64,000 bases of DNA from Streptomyces sp. A 4/2 (GTDB lineage Bacteria; Actinomycetota; Actinomycetes; Streptomycetales; Streptomycetaceae), in the NCBI RefSeq assembly GCF_940670765.1, contig NZ_CALNVW010000028.1, positions 43,100 to 107,099 on the forward strand, in the 5' to 3' direction. The translations under genes and the position numbers were made by a program. Position 1 is the first letter of the stretch. Each line of letters opens with the position of its first letter. A model generated the notes under the pieces. That model saw only the letters and a program-made list of their open reading frames with translations. It was not told the DNA's origin and ran no database searches. Shown piece by piece: positions 57,836 to 64,000 of the stretch.

Positions 57836-57873
57836 CAGCTGGGACCCCCGTTCGTCAGGGGTCCCAGCTGCTG
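57833..57873 (+). terminator. 16-bp-stem terminator next to the tRNA-end copy
   Basis: CAGCAGCTGGGACCCC (57833-57848) pairs with GGGGTCCCAGCTGCTG (57858-57873), perfect, nine-base loop. The stem starts inside the tRNA-like CACCAG, as a native tRNA terminator would. Confidence 0.85.
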
Positions 57874-57983
57874 TTCCGGGCCGGGCCGCGAGTGCGCGCC
57901 GCAGGTGGGGATTGTGCCCGGCACCGCTGCGGAGTTACCGTTCAGCACCTGATCCGGTAGTGGGATGTCGAGGGGCGGTGACC

Positions 57984-58154
57984 GTGCACGGAGTGTCCCG
58001 GCCGCCCGTCGTCCGCACCCTGAAGGTCCGCCGCCGCGCTGCCGGTACGTACTCCCGGCGCCACATCGATCTGCAGCGTGTCTCCGCCGCACTGTGTCCG
58101 GCGTACGAGACCGCCGCCTCGCGGCACGCAGCTTCGCCGCACAGCGCTTCCTAG
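57984..58154 (+). CDS. Putative leader peptide (HIDLxRVSxALC type)
   Basis: 56 residues from GTG at 57984, eight bases after GAGGGG; the TAG is at 58152. The core YSRRHIDLQRVSAALCPAY matches the actinobacterial 'putative leader peptide' pattern (xRHIDLLRVSSALC), short upstream frames before sulfur-metabolism genes. The Cys codon TGT at the end of the motif is the presumed sensing point: ribosome stalling under low cysteine would open downstream expression. Between it and the monooxygenase start (58351) lies a small hairpin CCCGTGC-TACC-GCACGGG near 58183. Exact start uncertain (GTG at 57978 or 57993 also in frame). Confidence 0.65.
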   Translation: MHGVSRPPVVRTLKVRRRAAGTYSRRHIDLQRVSAALCPAYETAASRHAASPHSAS

Positions 58155-58350
58155 CGCCCCACTGCCGGACCCCGGACCCCGGCCCGTGCTACCGCACGGG
58201 TGCGGAGCCGGTCCGGCGTTGCCCGTCCCGCCCCGCCATGCACCGCACCGGCCGCACTCGACGCAGTGCGGCCATGACCTCGGCGGGGTGGGTCCTCATC
58301 CGTACAGGACCTTCCGTACAGCACCTTCCGAGCAGGAAGCGGTACTGCCC

Positions 58351-59556
58351 ATGTCCCGATCACCCGCACCCCTCCACCTCGCCGTGGCCCTCGACGGAGC
58401 GGGCTGGCACCCCGCCGCCTGGCGGGAACCCGACGCCCGCCCCGGCGAACTGTTCACGGCGCGCTACTGGACCGACCTGGTCACCGAGGCCGAGCGGGGG
58501 CTGCTCGACTTCGTGACCATCGAGGACGCGCTGAGCCTCCAGTCCTCCCGTAACACCGGACCCGACGGGCGTACCGACCAGGTCCGGGGCAGGTTGGACG
58601 CCGTCCTGATCGCGGCCCGGGTGGCGCCGCTGACCCGGCACATCGGACTGGTCCCGACCGCCGTGGTCACCCACACCGAGCCGTTCCACCTCTCGAAGGC
58701 GGTGGCCACCCTCGACCATGTGAGCACCGGCCGGGCCGGAGTCAGGGTGAAGGTGTCCGTTCGCAGCGACGAAACCGCGCACTTCGGACGCCGTACGCTG
58801 CCCCCGCTGCCCGAGGCGGGCTGGGAATCGCCGGGTGGCCAGGTGCTGATCAAGGAGCTGTTCGACGAGGCGGGCGACTACGTAGAGGTGCTGCGCCGGC
58901 TCTGGGACAGCTGGGAGGACGACGCGGAGATCCGCGATCTGCGCACCGGCCGTTTCATCGACCGCGACAAGCTCCACTACATCGACTTCGAGGGCGACCG
59001 GTTCCGGGTGAAGGGACCGTCGATCACCCCCCGGCCGCCACAGGGCCAGCCGGTCGTCGCCGCGCTCGCGCACCGGGCCGAGCCGTACCGACTCGTCGCG
59101 GCCTCGGCCGACATCGGATTCGTCACCCCGCACGACACGGCGGACGCCCGCACGATCACCGACAGGATCCGCGCCGCGCAGACCGCCGCGGGCCGAGCTG
59201 ACGAGACGGTGCACGTCTTCGGTGACCTGGTCGTCTTCCTCGACGCGACTCCGGAGGCAGCCGCCGACCGCAAGGCTCACCTGGACGGGCGGGCCGGCGC
59301 CGAGTACACCAGCGATGCCCGCATCTTCACCGGCACGCCCGCCGGGCTGGCCGACCTGCTCCAGGACCTCCAGCAGGCCGGGCTCACCGGGTTCCGGCTG
59401 CGGCCCGGCACGCTGCCCCACGACCTGGCGCAGATCACCCGCCACCTGGTGCCGGAACTGCAACGTCGGGGCGCCTTCCGCACCACGTACGGGGCCAGGA
59501 CCCTGCGCGGCCTCCTCGGCCTGCCGCGCCCTGCGAACCGTTACGCCACCGCCTGA
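58351..59556 (+). CDS. LLM-class flavin-dependent monooxygenase
   Basis: 401 residues from ATG at 58351. Luciferase-like TIM barrel: PLHLAVALDGAGWHPAAWRE, GLLDFVTIEDALSLQ, RVAPLTRHIGLVPTAVVTHTEPF, AVATLDHVSTGRAGVRVKVS and the sulfur-oxidising-family segment RPPQGQPVVAALAHRAE. It uses reduced FMN from a partner reductase. Position behind the cysteine-type leader and before a second LLM gene suggests sulfonate or sulfone use. Cytoplasmic. Confidence 0.88.
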   Translation: MSRSPAPLHLAVALDGAGWHPAAWREPDARPGELFTARYWTDLVTEAERGLLDFVTIEDALSLQSSRNTGPDGRTDQVRGRLDAVLIAARVAPLTRHIGLVPTAVVTHTEPFHLSKAVATLDHVSTGRAGVRVKVSVRSDETAHFGRRTLPPLPEAGWESPGGQVLIKELFDEAGDYVEVLRRLWDSWEDDAEIRDLRTGRFIDRDKLHYIDFEGDRFRVKGPSITPRPPQGQPVVAALAHRAEPYRLVAASADIGFVTPHDTADARTITDRIRAAQTAAGRADETVHVFGDLVVFLDATPEAAADRKAHLDGRAGAEYTSDARIFTGTPAGLADLLQDLQQAGLTGFRLRPGTLPHDLAQITRHLVPELQRRGAFRTTYGARTLRGLLGLPRPANRYATA

Positions 59557-59609
59557 TGCCCGGCGCGCGGAGACGCCGGAGAGCGCGGGCCGTACGCGCC
59601 GTACGCGTC

Positions 59610-59655
59610 GAACACCGCGTATGCCCTGAACACCGCGTACGCCCTGAACACCGCG
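59610..59655 (+). repeat. 18-bp repeat before the second monooxygenase
   Basis: GAACACCGCGTATGCCCT, GAACACCGCGTACGCCCT and a partial third unit GAACACCGCG, in the 121-base gap between the two monooxygenase genes. Confidence 0.85.
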
Positions 59656-59677
59656 AAGAGACGAAGGACGCCCTCGG

Positions 59678-61039
59678 ATGACCAAGCCCGTCAAACAGAT
59701 TCATCTCGCCGCCCACTTCCCCGGCGTGAACAACAACACCGTGTGGAGCGACCCGGCCGCCGGAAGTCAGATCGACTTCAGCTCCTTCGCACATCTCGCC
59801 CGGACCGCGGAACGCGCCAAGTTCGACTTCCTCTTCCTGGCCGAAGGGCTGCGACTGCGCGAGCAGAACGGCCGGATATACGACCTCGACGTCGTCGGCA
59901 GGCCGGACACCTTCACCGTCCTGAGCGCCCTCGCCGCGGTCACCGGGAAACTCGGTCTGGCCGGCACGATCAACTCCACCTTCAACGAACCGTACGAAGT
60001 GGCCCGGCAGTTCGCCTCCCTGGACCATCTGTCGGACGGTCGCGCGGCATGGAACGTCGTCACTTCCTGGGACGAGTTCACCGGGCAGAACTTCCGCCGC
60101 GGCGGATACCTCGCCCAGGAGGACCGCTACGAGCGGGCCCGCCAGTTCCTCACCGCGACCTGGGAACTCTTCGACTCCTGGCGAGGCGACGAGATCGTCG
60201 CCGACAAGGACTCCGGAGTCTTCCTGAGCGATCCGGCGCCCGGCGGATTCGACCACCACGTCAGTGAGTTCGACATCAGGGGCCACTTCGACGTCCCCCG
60301 CAGCCCCCAGGGCAGGCCGGTCATCTTCCAGGCGGGCGACTCCGAACAGGGCAGGGAGTTCGCGGCGTCCTCGGCCGACGCCATCTTCACCCGGCACGGC
60401 ACCCTGGAGGACGGCCGGGTCTTCTACGCCGACGTCAAACGGCGGCTGGCCGCCTACGGGCGCTCCCACGACGAGCTGAAGATCCTGCCCGGCGTCACTT
60501 TCGTACTCGGCGACACCGACGCCGAGGCACAGGAGAAGGCGGACGTGATCCGCCGCCGGCAGGTCAGCGGCCAGACCGCGATCAAGCTGCTCGAACAGCT
60601 GTGGAACCGGGACCTGAGTTCCTACGACCCCGACGGGCCGCTGCCCGCCGTCGAGCCGCTGGCGGGCGAGAACACCGTCGCCCGCGGCCGGGCCAGCGTA
60701 CGGATGCACCGGGACCCGACGGCCACCGCAGCCCGCTGGCGCGCCCTGGCCGAGGCGAAGGACCTCTCGATCCGGGAGCTGATCATCGAGGTGACCGGTC
60801 GCCAGTCGTTCATCGGCACCCCGGCGCGGGTCGCTGCGTCCCTGAACGAGTTCGTCCAGGCGGACGCGAGCGACGGGTTCATCCTCACCCCGCATCTGAC
60901 CCCCGGCGGACTCGACGAGTTCGCCGACACCGTCGTACCGCTGCTCCAGGAACGAGGGGTGTTCCGGAGCGAGTACGAGGGCGACACCCTGCGTGATCAT
61001 CTCGGTCTCGGCGCCCGCGTGGTGACGCCCGCGCGGTGA
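59678..61039 (+). CDS. NtaA/DmoA-family FMN-dependent monooxygenase
   Basis: 453 residues. Long LLM type: IHLAAHFPGVNNNTVWSDP, FDFLFLAEGLRLRE, TINSTFNEPYEVARQFASLD, GRAAWNVVTSWDEFTGQNF (NVVTS is the family hallmark), SPQGRPVIFQAGDSEQGREF and TPAVxVA-like GTPARVAASLNEFV. Relatives oxidise nitrilotriacetate, dimethyl sulfide or dibenzothiophene sulfone with FMNH2. With its LLM neighbour and the leader peptide it is likely a sulfur-source enzyme. Terminator at 61097. Confidence 0.9.
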   Translation: MTKPVKQIHLAAHFPGVNNNTVWSDPAAGSQIDFSSFAHLARTAERAKFDFLFLAEGLRLREQNGRIYDLDVVGRPDTFTVLSALAAVTGKLGLAGTINSTFNEPYEVARQFASLDHLSDGRAAWNVVTSWDEFTGQNFRRGGYLAQEDRYERARQFLTATWELFDSWRGDEIVADKDSGVFLSDPAPGGFDHHVSEFDIRGHFDVPRSPQGRPVIFQAGDSEQGREFAASSADAIFTRHGTLEDGRVFYADVKRRLAAYGRSHDELKILPGVTFVLGDTDAEAQEKADVIRRRQVSGQTAIKLLEQLWNRDLSSYDPDGPLPAVEPLAGENTVARGRASVRMHRDPTATAARWRALAEAKDLSIRELIIEVTGRQSFIGTPARVAASLNEFVQADASDGFILTPHLTPGGLDEFADTVVPLLQERGVFRSEYEGDTLRDHLGLGARVVTPAR

Positions 61040-61096
61040 CACAGGAAAGCCCACACCTGCGCGGTGACGCAGGAGGGCTGACGCACACAGAGATGA

Positions 61097-61128
61097 GATG
61101 GTGCCGACCACTTCAGGCCGGCACCATC
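61097..61128. terminator. Terminator between convergent genes
   Basis: GATGGTGCCG (61097-61106) and CGGCACCATC (61119-61128), 10 bp perfect, 12-base loop. Confidence 0.7.
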
Positions 61129-61146
61129 ACTCTCACTTCCTCTGCA

Positions 61147-61611
61147 TCACACCCTGTGACGGCGGCTTCTGGCCGAGACACCGGCACAGATCAGTCCGAG
61201 CAGGATCGTCAGACCGCCGATGACCGCGTTGTTCCAGATCACGCCTCTGTCCGGGCCGGAGCCCGCGACCCACGGGGCCGCGATCAACCACGCACCCATG
61301 GCGCACATGGCCCAGCTCAGGCCGTACATGCGCTGTGGTGCAGCGGCGAATCCGACGGCCAGCAGACCGATCGCGATGCCCATGATGATGTTGACCGGTG
61401 TGAGCGCCGGCTGCGTGGTGTTGAAGTGGAGCACCCACGGCGATACCGCGCAGTAGAGACCGACGAGAAACACCGGCCCGTCCGCGAACGCCACATCACG
61501 TCCACCGAGCACTCGAGCGTACCTGGCCTGCATTTCAGGAACGTCGGGATGACTTCCCAGATCTCCTCTTGCCTTCTGTGAGACGTCTGCTTTGTGTGAC
61601 ACGTCGGCCAT
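61147..61611 (-). CDS. SPW-repeat membrane protein
   Basis: 154 residues from ATG at 61611, AAGGAGG nine bases upstream. Four hydrophobic segments in two pairs; the SPW motif SPWVLHFN and its second form APWVAGSG sit at the same place in each pair, with GRDVAFADGPVFLVGLY before the first. SPW proteins are small actinobacterial membrane proteins of unknown function. The N-terminus (MADVSHKADVSQKARGD) is duplicated: ADVSHK/ADVSQK. Confidence 0.9.
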   Translation of the reverse strand: MADVSHKADVSQKARGDLGSHPDVPEMQARYARVLGGRDVAFADGPVFLVGLYCAVSPWVLHFNTTQPALTPVNIIMGIAIGLLAVGFAAAPQRMYGLSWAMCAMGAWLIAAPWVAGSGPDRGVIWNNAVIGGLTILLGLICAGVSARSRRHRV

Positions 61612-61739
61612 ACGACTCGCCTCCTTCTGCGATGCAAGTCCGACCGCACGGCACGGCACTGGTCAGAGCCGTACCACCACTATTTTGCGCCTGTTTCACC
61701 GTTTTGTGTAGTCGAGGAGGGGGCGACCGGACGGTCAGT

Positions 61740-63506
61740 TCATGACGGTCCGTCATGCGGTTCCATGAGCTCCTGGTACGCGGCGTTCACGTCCTCGGGC
61801 AGCACCGTGACGATGTCCTCGCGGGTCAGCGTTCCCGCAGCGTGGGCGGGGAGCAGCCGCAGGTCCCGCAGGGCGGTCGCCTTCAGGCACAGCTCACGGG
61901 CGAAGCGCCCGTTGCCCAGAGTGTCGGTCAGCTCGCGTTCCGCAGCGGTGCGGAACGCCTGCCCGAGTGCTTCCGCCGCTTCGTCCGACGGCGCGTCGCC
62001 CTGAGCCGCCAGAACCGACCGCGCGATGAGGAGCAACTGCTCCCAGTCGTACGAGGGGAAGTCGACCCGGGTGGTGAACCGCGAGGCCAGCCCGGGGTTG
62101 GTGGCGAGCAGCCCGGCCATCTCGTCCCGGTACCCCGCCAGCACCACGACCAGCCGGTCCCGGTCGTCCTCGGCCCGCTTGAGCAGCACCTGGAGCGCCT
62201 CGTCGCCGAACGCGTCGCCACCGGAGTACCCGCTGTTGGACAGGGCGTACGCCTCGTCCACGAACAGCACGCCGTCCATCGCGGAATCGATCACCCCGCT
62301 CGTCTTGATGGCGGTGGATCCGAGGTGCTGGCCGACGAGATCGACGCGCTGGGCCTCGATGACGTGCCCCTTCTCCAGCAGCCCGAGACCAGCGAAGACC
62401 TTGCCGACGATGCGGGCGACCGTGGTCTTCCCGGTGCCGGGAGGACCGGCGAAGACGAAGTGCCGGGGACGGGCGCTGCTGGGCAGGCCCTGCTCCTCGC
62501 GCACCGCCGCCATGCGCAGCTGGGCGATGAGCGTCTGCACCTGACGCTTCACCGGCTCCAGCCCGATCATCGCGTCGAGCGCCTCCTGGGCCTCGGCCAG
62601 CAGGGCGGCCGGATCCGGCGCGCACTGGTCGGACTGGCCGTGTTGACCGCTCTGCCCGTTCCGGCCACCACCGGGGGCGGCGGACGCAGGGGCACTCGGT
62701 GCGGGGGCGGTCCCGGGCGCCACCGGGGCCGCCGGGCCGTCCGACGGGACGGGAGACGTCCGGCGTACCTGAGCCCGTACGTCCACGTCGTGAATCCCCG
62801 GAGCGCAGCGGAAGGCGTACTGATACTGCTTCAACGCCGCTTCCGTGTCGCCGAGACTCTCCAGGCACCGCCCACGGAAGTACGCCACTTCGCCGTCGAA
62901 ACGGCTCCCCACCTCCAGCTTCTGCGGCAGGGGCCCCAGTACGTTGAGCGCCTCGTGGTAGACGCCCTGGGCGAAGAGCGCCGCACCGATGCAGAACTGC
63001 GCCTCGTCACGGAGGAAGGGCTCCTGGATCCCCCGGGCGAACGTCAGCACCGACGGCCACTCCTCCTTGAGGAAGGCGTGCCGCGCGCAGACGAACCGGG
63101 TCTCGTCGCAGTCCAGTTGAGCGGTGCACAGCGCCGCCCACGCCTCGTCGAGCTGCCCGGCGTCGAGGAGCGCGGTCATGGCGGCCAGCCAGAGATCGCG
63201 CGCGTTCTCCAGCCGGAAGGTGACGTAGTGCCCGATCGGGAAGTTCGACCGGAGAGGCGTCGAGAACTTCGAGCGCAGCGCCCCGAACGACCCGGAGTTG
63301 ACGACCATCGCGTCCAGGGCCTGCGCCTGGAGCGTCCCGGTGGAATGCAGCCCCAGCCAGGCGTCGGCGGCGGTCGGGTCGTGCTCGGTGGCCTCCGTGA
63401 AGGCCTGGGCGGCGGCCTGTTGCTGTCCCTGGCGCAGTAGTTCCACCGCTTGGGTCCAGGCACGCTCGGCTCTCCTGACCGAACGTCGTGAGGTTGCTCC
63501 CTGCAC
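61740..63506 (-). CDS. TPR - AAA ATPase (EccA/CbxX type)
   Basis: 588 residues from GTG at 63506 (GGGGGA upstream). N-terminal 280 residues are tetratricopeptide-like helices (ELLRQGQQQAAAQAFTEAT, EHDPTAADAWLGL). A Pro/Ala/Gly-rich linker with GQSGQHGQSDQ then leads to the AAA domain: Walker A FAGPPGTGKTTVARI, Walker B GVLFVDEAYAL, sensor/arginine finger in ATNPGLASRFTTRVDFPSY. This is the EccA layout of type VII secretion ATPases, also seen in Streptomyces outside ESX loci. No WXG100 or EccC gene is in the window. Confidence 0.88.
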   Translation of the reverse strand: MQGATSRRSVRRAERAWTQAVELLRQGQQQAAAQAFTEATEHDPTAADAWLGLHSTGTLQAQALDAMVVNSGSFGALRSKFSTPLRSNFPIGHYVTFRLENARDLWLAAMTALLDAGQLDEAWAALCTAQLDCDETRFVCARHAFLKEEWPSVLTFARGIQEPFLRDEAQFCIGAALFAQGVYHEALNVLGPLPQKLEVGSRFDGEVAYFRGRCLESLGDTEAALKQYQYAFRCAPGIHDVDVRAQVRRTSPVPSDGPAAPVAPGTAPAPSAPASAAPGGGRNGQSGQHGQSDQCAPDPAALLAEAQEALDAMIGLEPVKRQVQTLIAQLRMAAVREEQGLPSSARPRHFVFAGPPGTGKTTVARIVGKVFAGLGLLEKGHVIEAQRVDLVGQHLGSTAIKTSGVIDSAMDGVLFVDEAYALSNSGYSGGDAFGDEALQVLLKRAEDDRDRLVVVLAGYRDEMAGLLATNPGLASRFTTRVDFPSYDWEQLLLIARSVLAAQGDAPSDEAAEALGQAFRTAAERELTDTLGNGRFARELCLKATALRDLRLLPAHAAGTLTREDIVTVLPEDVNAAYQELMEPHDGPS

Positions 63507-63752
63507 TGTGTCTCCCCCTTCACGGCACACCGGCCGAGCGACCGACCGGCTGGTCCGGCACATCGGGCCCGGAGCTGAAGAATATCCACCGGGAATTCGC
63601 CCGCTGCCGCCCCACTGCGCGACCCGGCTTCCGCACCGGGGTGCCGCGGCGCGGCGCATCATTCATGGAGACATGTCCGACGGTTGAGGTGACGACAGTC
63701 GGGACACTTCGGCATGCCCGATCATGCCCCGACCTGCGTCCGGCCGCTGGAT

Positions 63753-64000
63753 CTACGCGGGCCCCAGGTCCAGCACGGCCCAGACCGTCTTTCCCGGCCC
63801 GTCCTCGCGCGGATACCAACCCCAGCAGTCCGTGAGCGCGGCCACCAGAAGCAGGCCGCGGCCTCCCTCCAGTTCGTCGGACGGTTCGGTGAGGGCGGGG
63901 AGGCATTCGCCCCGGGTGTCGGTGACCTCCACGCGTACGGTCGTGCCCTCGGCGGAAAGCCGGAGACGGAAGCCACGTCCGGGTACCAGGCCGTGGCTCA
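63753..64000 (-). CDS. ATP-binding (RsbW/SpoIIAB-like) protein, 5' end outside window
   Basis: 81 C-terminal residues visible. HATPase_c_2 pattern: VRVEVTDTRGECLP and GGRGLLLVAALTDCWGWYP, the G2 box and following helix typical of the many Streptomyces anti-sigma-like ATP-binding proteins; then TVWAVLDLGPA and stop at 63753. The N-box Asn lies outside the window. Such proteins usually bind sigma factors or anti-sigma-factor antagonists. Confidence 0.8.
   Translation of the reverse strand, partial: SHGLVPGRGFRLRLSAEGTTVRVEVTDTRGECLPALTEPSDELEGGRGLLLVAALTDCWGWYPREDGPGKTVWAVLDLGPA

Noticed and set aside
58155..58350. Extension of the first monooxygenase to an upstream in-frame start near 58078
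   Set aside because: The extra residues are Arg/Pro/Ser-rich, overlap the leader peptide frame and are not part of the LLM fold; homology begins right at the ATG at 58351.
61740..63506. Type VII secretion locus suggested by the EccA-like ATPase
   Set aside because: No WXG100, EccB, EccC, EccD or mycosin gene is present in the window, so only the ATPase can be claimed.

Overview
The window is high-GC DNA with GTG/TTG starts, overlapping genes, a rare TTA codon, Tat signals and actinobacterial families (ROK, SPW-repeat, MmyB-type XRE, SCO3242-type prenyltransferase). It reads as a Streptomyces chromosome. It holds about 57 protein genes, one tRNA-Leu, several relics and about ten strong hairpin terminators. 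No rRNA, CRISPR array, IS transposase or integrase is visible.

Region by region. 1-2027: the end of a PLP aminotransferase-like gene and a TTA-containing metallo-beta-lactamase-fold gene. 2042-6138 (minus): an overlapping operon of secreted alpha/beta hydrolase, membrane acyltransferase, sensor kinase and response regulator; the regulator carries a one-base frameshift. 6313-12140: DedA/MBL pair, a holin-like/phosphodiesterase fusion and a Tat phospholipase C. 12312-18995: housekeeping and regulatory genes (MarR, succinate-semialdehyde dehydrogenase, orphan trpF, XRE, pterin dehydratase, methyltransferase, aldo/keto reductase). 19316-23717: secreted GH105, GH18 and a CBM35-FN3-FN3-sugar dehydrogenase protein, with a palindromic operator before the GH18 gene. 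23818-32551: FadD-type ligase, LysR, BASS transporter, FdhD, FabH-like synthase, GntR and an NmrA-type reductase.

32773-52720 is a 20-kb block on the plus strand and the most interesting part. A ROK regulator precedes a ribose/xylose-type ABC importer (ATPase, permease, lipoprotein), a Gfo/Idh/MocA oxidoreductase, a TIM-barrel sugar isomerase and a secreted 1,234-residue protein joining sugar dehydrogenase, PKD, CBM6-like, ThuA and DUF1080 (3-keto-disaccharide hydrolase) domains. A 23-bp palindromic element occurs before both the ROK gene and the giant gene. Then follow an inositol-3-phosphate synthase and a full ebo-type set (EboC prenyltransferase, isomerase, EboA, EboB, EboE, EboF) and a Tat-exported isomerase. 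I infer that sugar uptake and 3-keto-sugar chemistry sit beside synthesis and periplasmic export of a cyclitol-derived, possibly prenylated metabolite.

53368-57873: tRNA-Leu(GAG), then about 4.4 kb (MFS transporter, XRE regulator, zinc alcohol dehydrogenase, SDR relic), then a 14-bp copy of the tRNA 3' end followed at once by a 16-bp-stem terminator. This looks like a small island in the tRNA gene. 57984-61039: a putative cysteine-responsive leader peptide and two flavin-dependent monooxygenases, probably for sulfur scavenging. 61147-64000: SPW-repeat membrane protein, a TPR-AAA ATPase and the end of an RsbW-like ATP-binding protein running off the window.
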